34,991 nucleotides of DNA from Clostridiales bacterium (GCA_015056015.1 SVHD01000028.1:1-34991), one strand, 5' to 3'. Numbered from the stretch's first letter, positions 8,617-16,459 are shown. Program-made: numbers and translations. The notes: generated from the sequence alone by a model not told the origin.

Positions 8617-9546
8617 TTATCCTGCCGATCCGGTGGCGCGCAGGAAAACATCCTCCAGGCTGTCCTCCACCGGGGCCAGGCGTAAAACAGGCGTTTGCAT
8701 GGCAGAAAGCAGGGTGAACAATTCCCGTTCCGCGCTTTCCTGGCCCTGCACCGTTAAAATCACCTGGGTGGTGCCAGGCGCGCCGCCCCGTTCCACCTCT
8801 ACCCGGCTGACGCTTTTCAATTGCCGAAGCTTGGGCAAAAGCGGCCCTTCTCCGCAGGCAATCACCGCCCGCAGCCTTCTTTCGCCCATTCGCAGCGCCT
8901 GCATGGCGCTGTCGCAGATAATCTGCCCGTGATGCAGGATAATCACCCGATCACAGATGGATTGCACCTCGCTTAAAATATGGGAAGAAAAAAGCACCGT
9001 ATGCTCCCCGGCCAGGGAACGAATCAGCGATCGCATTTCGCTGCTTTGCCTGGGATCCAGGCCGGCGGTAGGTTCATCCAGAATAATCACTTCCGGGGAT
9101 CCGCAAAGCGCCTGGGCAAAGCCCACCCGCTGCCGATAGCCCTTGGAAAGATTTCCGATCTTTCTTCCCATCACATCCTGAAGCCCCGTGCGCCGGGCCA
9201 CTTTTTCAATATGGGGGCCGATGGCGCTCTTTTCCACTTCCTTCAGTTCGCAGGCAAATTGCAGATAGGCCCGCACCGTCATTTCATCATAAAGCGGCGC
9301 CGATTCCGGCAGATAACCAATCAGACGCTTGGCCTGCCGGGGCGCATACATCACATCAAAGCCCCCGATGGAAGCCTTGCCGCTGCTGGCCGCCAGGCAG
9401 CCGGTCAAAATATTCATGGCGGTGGTTTTCCCAGCGCCATTCTGGCCCAACAGGCCCAGAATCTGGCCCCTGGGCACGGTAAAGCTGATTTCATCCAGCG
9501 CCCGATGCGCCCCATAGCGTTTGGATACCTTTTCAAGGGCTATCAT
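8617..9546 (-). CDS. ABC transporter ATP-binding protein (GldA-like)
   Basis: A 309-residue cytoplasmic ATPase, first gene of the four-gene operon. Seen in order: Walker A GQNGAGKTT (about residue 37), Q-loop region YLPES, signature LSKGYRQRVGFAQAL, Walker B VIILDEPTAGLD, and H-loop SSHILSEVQ. A C-terminal extension of about 90 residues (GGAPGTTQVILTVQGQE and LAPVEDSLEDVFLR) is typical of ABC-2 exporters. The reading frame is open further upstream, but the ATG at 9546 is preceded by AAGGAG at proper spacing and begins the canonical MIALEKVSKRYG; this start is chosen. Confidence 0.93.
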   Translation of the reverse strand: MIALEKVSKRYGAHRALDEISFTVPRGQILGLLGQNGAGKTTAMNILTGCLAASSGKASIGGFDVMYAPRQAKRLIGYLPESAPLYDEMTVRAYLQFACELKEVEKSAIGPHIEKVARRTGLQDVMGRKIGNLSKGYRQRVGFAQALCGSPEVIILDEPTAGLDPRQSSEMRSLIRSLAGEHTVLFSSHILSEVQSICDRVIILHHGQIICDSAMQALRMGERRLRAVIACGEGPLLPKLRQLKSVSRVEVERGGAPGTTQVILTVQGQESAERELFTLLSAMQTPVLRLAPVEDSLEDVFLRATGSAG

Positions 9547-9601
9547 GCCTGCGCTCCTTCCTGATCCCTGTCCATTCCATTTTGCCCCGAAGGACAATTC
9601 T

Positions 9602-9610
9602 ATTATAGCA
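9602..9610 (-). promoter_or_regulatory. Extended -10 of the ABC operon promoter
   Basis: On the minus strand TGCTATAAT forms a perfect extended -10 about 55 bases before the ATPase start. No good -35 hexamer is seen at 16-18 bp, consistent with an extended -10 promoter. Confidence 0.6.
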
Positions 9611-9694
9611 TAGTCCCGGATAAAAAGCATGAACATTTTGTAAAGCCGTGGCGAATCACGCGATGGATTCTTTTCCTGCTTTTTGGCTCTGCTC

Positions 9695-9724
9695 TTTACG
9701 GATCGGGGGAGAATATGCTATAAT
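9695..9724 (+). promoter_or_regulatory. Promoter of the small helical membrane protein gene
   Basis: -35 TTTACG (9695-9700), 18-bp spacer and extended -10 TGCTATAAT (9716-9724). Divergent to the ABC operon promoter about 110 bp away. Confidence 0.6.
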
Positions 9725-9734
9725 ACCCATTGTT

Positions 9735-9780
9735 CTCCCACTTCGGGAGGATTTTTGCGGGAAAATGACGCCGTTTTCCC
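9735..9780 (+). promoter_or_regulatory. Two small hairpins in the 5' leader
   Basis: Just after the expected transcription start come a 5-bp stem (9735-9739 with 9745-9749) followed by five T residues, then a 7-bp stem (9759-9765 with 9774-9780). The first resembles a minimal terminator; an attenuation role is possible but the stem is short. Confidence 0.3.
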
Positions 9781-9811
9781 CACTGAACATCACATAAAAG
9801 AGGGATTCATT

Positions 9812-10297
9812 ATGATGTATCGTAAAAATCAAAAAGTGCACATGAATGTAACCGATACACGGCTGCAAAAGCGTGTGCTGCTCAGCGCCTGCGCCCTTTT
9901 TCTGATTCTGGCGGTGATCTTTGGGGTAACTGCGCTGCGTAATGGCGCCTATCGCAAAAATGCCCAGGAGCAATTCACCTACCGGATGCAGACCACCGTG
10001 GCCTCCGCCATTGATGAGGTCAACCGCATGTCCGGCATGGTCACCTCCAATACCTCTTCCCGTCTGGCTCGTATCCGCCAGTATATCTATTATATGGAGC
10101 AGCTCAATCAATTAAGCATGTATCTTGCCGGCGGTGAAAGCGGCCGCCTGGCCCCGGATGAAGCATTCTCCGCCCTCAACAGCGATCTGGATTCCTTTGA
10201 AGCCCTGACCCAGGCCGCCACATCCTCCACCCTGGATGTGCGCACCCAGCTGCTCAATCATCTGACCACATTGCAATCCATTTTGCAGCCGCAATGA
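9812..10297 (+). CDS. Small membrane-anchored helical protein, unknown function
   Basis: I do not recognise this 161-residue protein. It has a basic N terminus, one membrane segment (residues about 25-43, VLLSACALFLILAVIFGVTAL) and an outside domain predicted to be mostly helical, with heptad-like spacing (IDEVNRMSGMV, LARIRQYIYYMEQLNQLSMYL, LTQAATSSTLDVRTQLLNHLTTLQSIL), so probably a coiled-coil sensor- or scaffold-like ectodomain. The frame is open to 9683, but AGAGGGA before the ATG at 9812 sets the start; the next codon is also ATG. It has its own promoter and a strong terminator, so it appears to be a single-gene unit. Confidence 0.75.
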   Translation: MMYRKNQKVHMNVTDTRLQKRVLLSACALFLILAVIFGVTALRNGAYRKNAQEQFTYRMQTTVASAIDEVNRMSGMVTSNTSSRLARIRQYIYYMEQLNQLSMYLAGGESGRLAPDEAFSALNSDLDSFEALTQAATSSTLDVRTQLLNHLTTLQSILQPQ

Positions 10298-10303
10298 TCC
10301 TTC

Positions 10304-10338
10304 ACTGTGCCGGCATCCGCCGCGCACAGTATTTTTTT
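10304..10338 (+). terminator. Rho-independent terminator
   Basis: Stem ACTGTGC / GCACAGT (10304-10310 with 10324-10330) followed by A and seven T residues, directly after the small helical protein gene. Confidence 0.85.
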
Positions 10339-10373
10339 ACATATTTTTTATTTCAACACGCTTTTGCAGGATT

Positions 10374-10418
10374 TTGCAAAATCGCGCAGAATACCCTATC
10401 GACACTTGCAAAATCGCG
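10374..10418 (+). repeat. Two direct repeats TTGCAAAATCGCG upstream of the GH109-like gene
   Basis: Identical 13-mers at 10374-10386 and 10406-10418, 32 bp apart (about three helical turns). The first sits in the 12-bp palindrome ATTTTGCAAAAT (10371-10382). Their position 40-85 bases before the start codon suggests an operator; no regulator is assigned. Confidence 0.55.
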
Positions 10419-10458
10419 TACTATTTATCAATCCAACAATGAAAAAGGAGAAAAAACG

Positions 10459-11682
10459 ATGCAGCTTTCCGAAAATGGACGTCTTTTGAATGTGGGCGTA
10501 ATCGGCCTGGGCGGCCGCGGCCGGGGGCAATTGAAGCTTATCAGCGGCATGCAGGATGTAAAGGTTTTGGCGGTCTGCGATGTATATGAAGATCGGATGA
10601 AGCAGGGCATGGAAATCGCCCAGGGCGCCATCGGCACCCAGGATTATCACGATATCCTGAATATGCCCGAAATTGAAGCCATCTTTATTTTTACCGATTG
10701 GAATTCCCATATCCGCATCGCCATTGAAGCCATGAAGGCCGGCAAGGAAGTGGCCATGGAAGTGGGCGGCGCCAATTCCGTTGATGAATGCTTTGACATG
10801 GTTGCCGTTGCCGAAGAAACCGGCAAAAAATGCATGCTGCTGGAAAACTGCTGCTATAATGATACCGAGCTCACCCTGCTCAATATGATCCGCAAGGGCG
10901 TATTCGGTGAATTGGTGCATTGCCAGGGCGCTTATGCCCATGATCTGCGGGATGAAATCGGCATGGGCGATGTAAAGCGTCATTATCGTCAGCAGAATTT
11001 CCTTCACCGCAACGGTGAATTGTATCCCACCCATGAGCTGGGCCCCATCGCCACATATCTGAATCTGGGCCGCGGCAACCGTATGCTCTCCCTCTGCTCC
11101 ATGGCCAGCAAGGCCCGGGGGCTGCATGCCTGGCTCAAGGAAAACCGCGCCGATACCGATCTGGCCAATGCCCAGGTCAATGAAGGCGATATTGTTACCA
11201 CCATGATTTCCTGCGCCAATGGCGAAACCATCCTCCTCTCCCATGACTGCACCCTGCCCCGCCCCTATTCCCGCGGCGGCGTGGTGCGCGGCACCAAGGG
11301 CGTATGGATGGAGGATAATCATTCCATCCATATCGAAGGCAAAACGCCCCAGAAAGAAGGGGATTGGTCTCATTCCTGGGAAAGCGATAAGGAATGGCTG
11401 AAGGAATATCGTCATCCCCTGTGGGATGCCTATGAAGAATTCGGCAATCGCGGCGGCCATGGCGGCATGGATTATCTGGTGTTGCGCGCCTTCGTGGAAA
11501 GCGTTCAGAATCATACCGAGGCTCCCATTGACGTTTATGATACCGCCATGCTCATGGCCATCACGCCCCTTACCGAGCAATCCGTTGCCATGGGCGGCGC
11601 GCCCGTGCCCATTCCGGATTTCACCCACGGCCAGTGGATCCACGCCCGCAAACAAAAGGGCGAAGGCACCTACGCACTGTAA
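10459..11682 (+). CDS. Gfo/Idh/MocA-family oxidoreductase, GH109 (alpha-N-acetylgalactosaminidase)-like
   Basis: A 407-residue protein with an N-terminal Rossmann motif (GLGGRGRG, residues 16-23) and D41 placed to bind the NAD ribose. The usual EKP motif of the superfamily is replaced by MEVGGA (100-105). The stretches MLLENCCYND (126-135), YPTHELGPIA (189-198, with Y189 and H192) and LGRGNRMLSLCSMASKARGL closely match the GH109 glycosidases, which cleave alpha-GalNAc by an NAD-dependent oxidation-elimination-addition cycle. There is no signal peptide, so it should act in the cytoplasm. The frame is open from 10294, but AAAGGAG at 10444-10450 selects the ATG at 10459. It stands alone between two terminators. 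A plain sugar dehydrogenase activity remains possible. Confidence 0.85.
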   Translation: MQLSENGRLLNVGVIGLGGRGRGQLKLISGMQDVKVLAVCDVYEDRMKQGMEIAQGAIGTQDYHDILNMPEIEAIFIFTDWNSHIRIAIEAMKAGKEVAMEVGGANSVDECFDMVAVAEETGKKCMLLENCCYNDTELTLLNMIRKGVFGELVHCQGAYAHDLRDEIGMGDVKRHYRQQNFLHRNGELYPTHELGPIATYLNLGRGNRMLSLCSMASKARGLHAWLKENRADTDLANAQVNEGDIVTTMISCANGETILLSHDCTLPRPYSRGGVVRGTKGVWMEDNHSIHIEGKTPQKEGDWSHSWESDKEWLKEYRHPLWDAYEEFGNRGGHGGMDYLVLRAFVESVQNHTEAPIDVYDTAMLMAITPLTEQSVAMGGAPVPIPDFTHGQWIHARKQKGEGTYAL

Positions 11683-11696
11683 TTTAAAAAATAAAT

Positions 11697-11927
11697 GCGG
11701 GGGAAGTGCTTTTGAGTCAAAAGCACCTCCCCCGCTCCCCTACCGAAAACCTGCTCTGGATGGAGCAGGTTTTTCATTATCATCATGTGTGCCAGCGTAC
11801 AAAGAGTTATCAGTTCCTTCATTCTGCTGCACTGGCATTCAAGACGATGAGATCGCACCCGCAATATCCAGAATTGCTTTTCGGGTGGGTGCGGGAGGGG
11901 GCTTTTGGCTCAAAAGCCTCCTCCCGC
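11697..11927 (+). repeat. Structured intergenic repeat, copy A
   Basis: This 322-bp gap between convergent genes holds a 231-bp element bounded by two GC-rich hairpins (11697-11735, starting GCGGGGG; and 11891-11927, starting GCGGGAGG). Inside are a CTCTGGAT box (11753-11760 region), TGCCAG (11790-11795) that can pair with CTGGCA (11832-11837), and the conserved line GCACTGGCATTCAAGA, then CAATATCCAGAA. A second copy with the same order of blocks is at 22433-22696 in the same orientation. No credible gene lies here. Confidence 0.75.
11748..11775 (+). terminator. Terminator of the GH109-like gene
   Basis: Stem AACCTGCTC / GAGCAGGTT (11748-11756 with 11763-11771) followed by T residues. It lies inside repeat copy A; the corresponding place in copy B has lost the hairpin. 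Confidence 0.8.
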
Positions 11928-11947
11928 CATTTTCTCCTTTCTCACAA

Positions 11948-11985
11948 AAAAGGCTGTGCTGCCATGAAATGGCGCACAGCCTTTT
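11948..11985 (-). terminator. ackA terminator
   Basis: Stem AAAAGGCTGTGC / GCACAGCCTTTT with an inner CCAT/ATGG stem; on the minus strand it is followed by a T-run, 20 bases after the ackA stop. It can also work on the plus strand. The same 12-base arms form the malic enzyme terminator at 22384. Confidence 0.9.
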
Positions 11986-12004
11986 ATATATGTTATCGTA
12001 AGAA

Positions 12005-13216
12005 TTACTTGGAAACCAGTTCCAGGGTATCCTTGGCGATAGCGATTTCTTCGTTGGTGGGGATGACGCAGATGAGCACCTTGCTGTCATCGGCAGAGAT
12101 GATGGCATCTTCAGCCTTGCCGGGGATGAGAGCATTATTCTTATCCAGGTCGATCTTGGCGCCCAGGAATTCGAAGCCCTTCATCACGTCTTCACGCAGC
12201 TTGTTGTTGTTTTCGCCGATACCGGCAGTGAAAACGATCACGTCCACGCCATTCATGGCGGCGGCATAGGAACCGATATACTTCTTGATGCCGTAGATCA
12301 GCATATCGCGGGCCAGCTGAGCGCGTTCGTTGCCTTCGCGGGCAGCCTTATCCACGTCACGCATGTCATTGGACAGACCGCTGATACCCAGCAGACCGCT
12401 CTTCTTATTGCAGATATTGAGCATTTCGCTAACGGTGAGATTTTCGTTATTGCAGATGAATTCCACAACAGCGGGATCCATGCTGCCGGAGCGGGTGCCC
12501 ATGACCACGCCTTCCAGGGGGGTGATACCCATGGAGGTATCCACGCACTTGCCGCAATCCACGGCGCTCATGGAAGAGCCGTTGCCCAGATGGCAGGTGA
12601 TGATGCGCAGTTCTTCAGGCTTCTTGCCCAGGAATTCGGCGGTGCGCTTGCTCACATAGCGGTGAGAAGTGCCGTGGAAGCCGTAGCGGCGCACATGCAG
12701 CTTTTCATAATATTCATAGGGTACGCCGTACATATAGGCCTTGGGGGGCATGGTCTGATGGAAAGCGGTATCGAATACAGCCACCATGGGGGTGTTGGGC
12801 ATAACTTCCTGGCAGGCCTTGATGCCCATCAGGTTGGCGGGGTTATGCAGGGGGCCCAGGGGAATATTTTCTTCGATAGCGTCCAGGACATCCTGGTTGA
12901 TGATTACAGATTCAGAGAACTTGCTGCCGCCATGGAGCACGCGATGGCCAACGGCGCTGATTTCATCCATGGATTTGACAACGCCGGTCACATTGGTCAG
13001 GGCGTCCAGCATCATATTGCAGGCCTGCACATGGTTTTCGATGGGGGCCACGTCGGTATCCAGCACCTTTTCACCATTGACCTTGCAGGACTGATGGCCA
13101 TCGGTACCCATGCCGATGCGTTCCACCAGGCCCTGAGCCAGGGTCTGTTCATCGTCCATATTGATCAGCTGATATTTCAGAGAGGAGGAGCCGGCATTCA
13201 CAACCAGAATTTTCAT
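12005..13216 (-). CDS. ackA: Acetate kinase
   Basis: A 403-residue ASKHA-fold kinase that converts acetyl phosphate and ADP to acetate and ATP, the energy-yielding last step of acetate fermentation. Signatures: MKILVVNAGSSSLKYQ at the N terminus, VGHRVLHGG, VAVFDTAFHQTMP, RYGFHGTSHRYVS (catalytic His), ITCHLGNGSS, GVVMGTRSGSMDP and VFTAGIGENN, all intact. Length is typical (about 400). It is a single-gene unit with a strong promoter (13261-13289) and terminator; phosphotransacetylase (pta), often adjacent, is not in this window. Codon choice is strongly biased, consistent with high expression. Confidence 0.98.
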   Translation of the reverse strand: MKILVVNAGSSSLKYQLINMDDEQTLAQGLVERIGMGTDGHQSCKVNGEKVLDTDVAPIENHVQACNMMLDALTNVTGVVKSMDEISAVGHRVLHGGSKFSESVIINQDVLDAIEENIPLGPLHNPANLMGIKACQEVMPNTPMVAVFDTAFHQTMPPKAYMYGVPYEYYEKLHVRRYGFHGTSHRYVSKRTAEFLGKKPEELRIITCHLGNGSSMSAVDCGKCVDTSMGITPLEGVVMGTRSGSMDPAVVEFICNNENLTVSEMLNICNKKSGLLGISGLSNDMRDVDKAAREGNERAQLARDMLIYGIKKYIGSYAAAMNGVDVIVFTAGIGENNNKLREDVMKGFEFLGAKIDLDKNNALIPGKAEDAIISADDSKVLICVIPTNEEIAIAKDTLELVSK

Positions 13217-13260
13217 AAGAATGTACCTTCTTCCTTGTTTTCATAGGTTCAACCTTGTAT

Positions 13261-13289
13261 ATTATACCGGAACAAATCCATTTTGGCAA
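13261..13289 (-). promoter_or_regulatory. ackA promoter
   Basis: On the minus strand -35 TTGCCA (13284-13289), exactly 17 bp, -10 TATAAT (13261-13266), with the start codon 45 bases further on. Confidence 0.8.
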
Positions 13290-13355
13290 GGCAAAGAAGA
13301 CGGATATTCAGGAATAATTCCCGTATCTTCGGGGAAAAAACCAAAATACCGGAAA

Positions 13356-13396
13356 GAAAAATCGCTTCTCCCTTATTTTTTTCGGAAGAAGCGATT
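13356..13396 (-). terminator. RidA terminator
   Basis: On the minus strand a 10-bp stem (13387-13396 with 13360-13369) with a long A-rich loop, followed by a T-rich tail, downstream of the RidA stop. Confidence 0.78.
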
Positions 13397-13422
13397 ATTT
13401 TTTATCTGTTGTCAGGCATTTT

Positions 13423-13806
13423 TCATTCGCCCAGGGCCGCGATGCATTCGATTTCCACCAGGCCCTTCAGGGGCAGTGCCGCCACCTGCACACAGCTGCG
13501 GGCAGGGAAAGCACCCTCAAAATAGCTTTCATAGACGGCATTCACAGCGGCAAAATCCGCCAGATCCTGCACAAAGATGGTGGTCTTTACGATATTGGCG
13601 TAATCAAGGCCCGCCTCCTTCAGGATTGCGCCCAGATTCTTCATAGCGGCGTGGGCCTGCTTTTCCACGCCCTCTTCCAATTTGCCAATCAGGGGATTGA
13701 TGCCCAGCTGGCCGGAGGTAAAGAGGAAATTGCCCATCTTCACCGCCTGGGAATAGGGGCCGATGGCCTTGGGGGCGTTTTCCGTGTGGATGATCTGCTT
13801 GCTCAT
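13423..13806 (-). CDS. ridA: RidA family 2-iminobutanoate/2-iminopropanoate deaminase
   Basis: A 127-residue YjgF/YER057c/UK114 protein that hydrolyses reactive enamine/imine intermediates released by PLP enzymes. Typical motifs are present: APKAIGPYSQAVKMGNFLFTSGQLG near the N terminus, FPARSCVQVAALPLKGLVEIECIA at the C terminus with the conserved substrate-binding Arg of ARS. Usual family length is 124-130. An ATG nine bases upstream (13815) would leave only one base after AAGGA; the ATG at 13806 is better placed and gives the usual length. It starts 39 bases after the SH3b wall-protein gene with no terminator between, so it is probably co-transcribed with it, an odd partnership. Confidence 0.93.
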   Translation of the reverse strand: MSKQIIHTENAPKAIGPYSQAVKMGNFLFTSGQLGINPLIGKLEEGVEKQAHAAMKNLGAILKEAGLDYANIVKTTIFVQDLADFAAVNAVYESYFEGAFPARSCVQVAALPLKGLVEIECIAALGE

Positions 13807-13845
13807 TTTCTTCATATCCTTTCTTGCTTTTGATTCATTGGAAAG

Positions 13846-16422
13846 TTAATCAATCGTTTCGCCGGTAAGCGCCTTCCAGGCGCTGCGAAGGGTCTTTTGA
13901 TTCTGCACGCCGTAATCGGGATCATTCCGGATGGCTTCATCCATATCCCGCAGGAAATGAATGCACAGATGCCCGCCGAAGCCATTATTCATGATGCTGC
14001 CATAGAGATGCGGCCGGTTATGCATGGTGGCCATGGTCCATCTGCCGTCAGGCAGCTTCACATAGACCGGATGCACCGTCCAATCGCTCTTGCCAAGGGC
14101 CACATTCATAATCTGGGTATCCCGCCAGGAGGTGGGCTGGGAATCGGCATGGCGGCCCAGCGAATAGAAGCTGATGGACCAGGAAAGCCCGCTCTGGGGT
14201 TCCAGAATGGTGATGGTCTGCCCCGCCTTGACGGTAGGCTTGATTTCATCCTGCCAATGCAGCAGCTTCACTTCACTGATTGCCGGAGCGGCCATATAGG
14301 CGCCGCTCAGATCCACAGGCGCCACATAGGTGGAATAGGGCTTGGCGCCGCTGCCATAGAGCACATGCTGGGTCAGGGAATCGGCAATGCCGCTGATTAC
14401 CAGGCCGTTCCTTTGCTGGAAGGCCACCACAGCGTTATGGGTATCCGGATCATATTCCCCATTGACCGTAAGGGGATAGCCCAGTTCCTTCAGCGCCTTT
14501 TGCAGGCTGGTTACGCCCGTTTTGGTATCGTCAATCCGCAGGGTGGTATAGGAAATAGCGGCGTCGCTGGCTTTCCGGGCATTATCGCTGGCCAGAATGG
14601 TAAAGGTCTGCGCGCCGGCAAGCCCGTCCACATCCAGGCCGTTCTGTTTCTGGAAGGCCTTGACGGCGGAAATGGTATCGCCATCATATGTTCCGGTAAT
14701 CTTTACGCTGTAGCCCAGTTCCTCCAGCCGCGTCTGCACCCAGACAACGTCTTCGCCGGTCATGCCGCTCTTTAAGGTGCGCTTGTATTTGGAAGGATCG
14801 CTTTCTTCTTCGCTGGTGGGGGCGTCAGTATTGGTTCCGCCTCCGATATTTCCGCTGCCCGTTCCGGGATTGGAAAGGAAGGTCAGATAGCTGGTCATCA
14901 CATAGCCGGATGTGCCGTTATAGCTGACTGCACACCAGCTGCTGCCCCGGCTGTATACCTGCAGGGAGCTTCCATTGGGAATCTGGCCGATCACCTTGGC
15001 CGTGGTAGAGGCCGCCGCCCGCAGATTCAGCGTACCGCCGGAGGTGGTCACAATGGCATAGGTTGCAGCCGTTGTTCCGGAGGAAGGCGTTGGGGTGGGC
15101 GTGGGCGTCTGGGTATTCTGACCGGAGGCAAACCGCAGGAAAGAGGTCATCACATACCCGGAATAGCCGTTGTAATATGTGGCGCACCAGCTGCTGCCCC
15201 GATTGGTAATGGTCAGCTGGGTATTATTGGGAATGGTGGTGAGCACCTTGGACCCAGATCTCGCCTCCGCCCGCAAATTCAGCGATCCGCCGGTGGTGGT
15301 CACATAGGCCACTTCCCCGCCAATCACCGTGGTATTCTGGGTGGGCGTGGGGGCCAGGGTCGGCGCGATGGTGGGCTGGGCAGAAACAAACCGCAGGAAG
15401 GAGGTCATCACATACCCGGAATAGCCGTTATAATAAGTGCCGCACCAGGTACTGCCGACCGAAGTGATGGTCAGCTGGGTGCCATAGGGAATGGTGGTGA
15501 GCACCTTGGCGCCGCTCTTGGCTTCTGCCCGCAGATTCAGCGTGCCGCCGGTGGTCTGCACATAGGCAATCGTGCCGCTGCTTCCGGAAGGCTTCTGGGT
15601 AGGCGCAGGGGTCATTGCAGGCGCCGCGGTTGCGGAGGAATTAAAGGAAAGGAATTTGGTCATCACATAACCGGTGTAGCCGTTGTAGGTAACGGCGCAC
15701 CAGCTGCTGCCCCGATTATTGACATAAACCTGCGTTCCGTAGGGAATCGTAGTTTTGACGGTCGCCGTATCCCGGGCCTCTGCCCGCAGATTCAGCGATC
15801 CGCCGGTGGTAACCACCCGGGCCCATTCCCCGCCCGTATTGCCATCCGGCGGAACGGGAGCAGCCGTGGGGGCCGCTGCAGTGCCCACCCGCAGGAATTC
15901 CGTCATCACATAGCCGTGATAGCCGTTATAAATGACGGCGCACCAGCTGGCGCCCAGCTGACTGATGGTAACGGAAGCGCCGTTGGGGATGGTCGTGATC
16001 ACCTGGGCAATGGAGCTGGCCGTGGCCCGGAGATTCAATGTGCCCCCGGTAGTGACCACGGTAGCACTGATGCCGGTGATACCGCCGGTGCTGCCGGAAT
16101 TTCCGCTGCCGCCCGAGGTGTTTCCGCCCTCCGGATCATAGGCAGGGGCCAGGGAATACAAAAGAGATAGGGTTTCATTCCCGGCCACTCCGTCCACCTT
16201 CAGGCCATAACGCTGCTGAAATGCCTTGACCACCCGCTGGGTGCCCGAGCCGAAATTTCCATCCGCACTCAGGGTATATCCCAATGATTTCAGGGCCAAT
16301 TGCATATTCATGACGTCGCTGTTTATATCGCCCCTTTGCAGCTTCTCATAGGCAAGGGCGCTTGGCAGGGCCAGGCATAAGGCCAGCGCCAGGCATAACA
16401 GGCGCATACTTCCGTGTTTCAA
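13846..16422 (-). CDS. Secreted multi-SH3b, peptidoglycan-binding wall protein
   Basis: An 858-residue exported protein. The signal peptide is about residues 1-24 (ending PSALA). Then come a PG_binding_1 module (29-90), five bacterial SH3 modules (about 119-180, 201-262, 284-346, 370-432, 456-517; each has TTGGxLNLRAxA and a SWCAVxYNGYxGYVMT signature) joined by Pro/Thr/Ala linkers, two more PG_binding_1 modules (about 550-611 and 636-690) and an unassigned C-terminal module of about 150 residues with MHNRPH and GGHLCIHF. The start is a TTG: AAGGAGG lies eight bases before TTG at 16422, while the downstream ATG (16407) has no good site. It is likely a wall-bound hydrolase or adhesion/scaffold protein. 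Its promoter carries a WalR-like box. Confidence 0.87.
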   Translation of the reverse strand: MKHGSMRLLCLALALCLALPSALAYEKLQRGDINSDVMNMQLALKSLGYTLSADGNFGSGTQRVVKAFQQRYGLKVDGVAGNETLSLLYSLAPAYDPEGGNTSGGSGNSGSTGGITGISATVVTTGGTLNLRATASSIAQVITTIPNGASVTISQLGASWCAVIYNGYHGYVMTEFLRVGTAAAPTAAPVPPDGNTGGEWARVVTTGGSLNLRAEARDTATVKTTIPYGTQVYVNNRGSSWCAVTYNGYTGYVMTKFLSFNSSATAAPAMTPAPTQKPSGSSGTIAYVQTTGGTLNLRAEAKSGAKVLTTIPYGTQLTITSVGSTWCGTYYNGYSGYVMTSFLRFVSAQPTIAPTLAPTPTQNTTVIGGEVAYVTTTGGSLNLRAEARSGSKVLTTIPNNTQLTITNRGSSWCATYYNGYSGYVMTSFLRFASGQNTQTPTPTPTPSSGTTAATYAIVTTSGGTLNLRAAASTTAKVIGQIPNGSSLQVYSRGSSWCAVSYNGTSGYVMTSYLTFLSNPGTGSGNIGGGTNTDAPTSEEESDPSKYKRTLKSGMTGEDVVWVQTRLEELGYSVKITGTYDGDTISAVKAFQKQNGLDVDGLAGAQTFTILASDNARKASDAAISYTTLRIDDTKTGVTSLQKALKELGYPLTVNGEYDPDTHNAVVAFQQRNGLVISGIADSLTQHVLYGSGAKPYSTYVAPVDLSGAYMAAPAISEVKLLHWQDEIKPTVKAGQTITILEPQSGLSWSISFYSLGRHADSQPTSWRDTQIMNVALGKSDWTVHPVYVKLPDGRWTMATMHNRPHLYGSIMNNGFGGHLCIHFLRDMDEAIRNDPDYGVQNQKTLRSAWKALTGETID
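14872..16068 (-). repeat. Five tandem SH3b-encoding repeats
   Basis: Five in-frame units of about 240-258 bp, each encoding an SH3b module plus linker. The GYVMT codons recur near 15903, 15661, 15406, 15148 and 14897. The third and fourth units are most alike at the DNA level. Confidence 0.85.
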
Positions 16423-16459
16423 GGGAGCGTCCTCCTTGTGTGCATAAAATAACAAGATT

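Noticed and set aside
11706-12269. Open frame across repeat copy A and the ackA terminator
   Set aside because: It has no ribosome binding site, runs through hairpins and into ackA antisense; its similarity to a frame in copy B reflects the shared DNA repeat.
14872-16068. Regular 240-258 bp DNA repeats that might suggest a CRISPR or tandem array
   Set aside because: Units are far too long, in frame, and encode SH3b modules.
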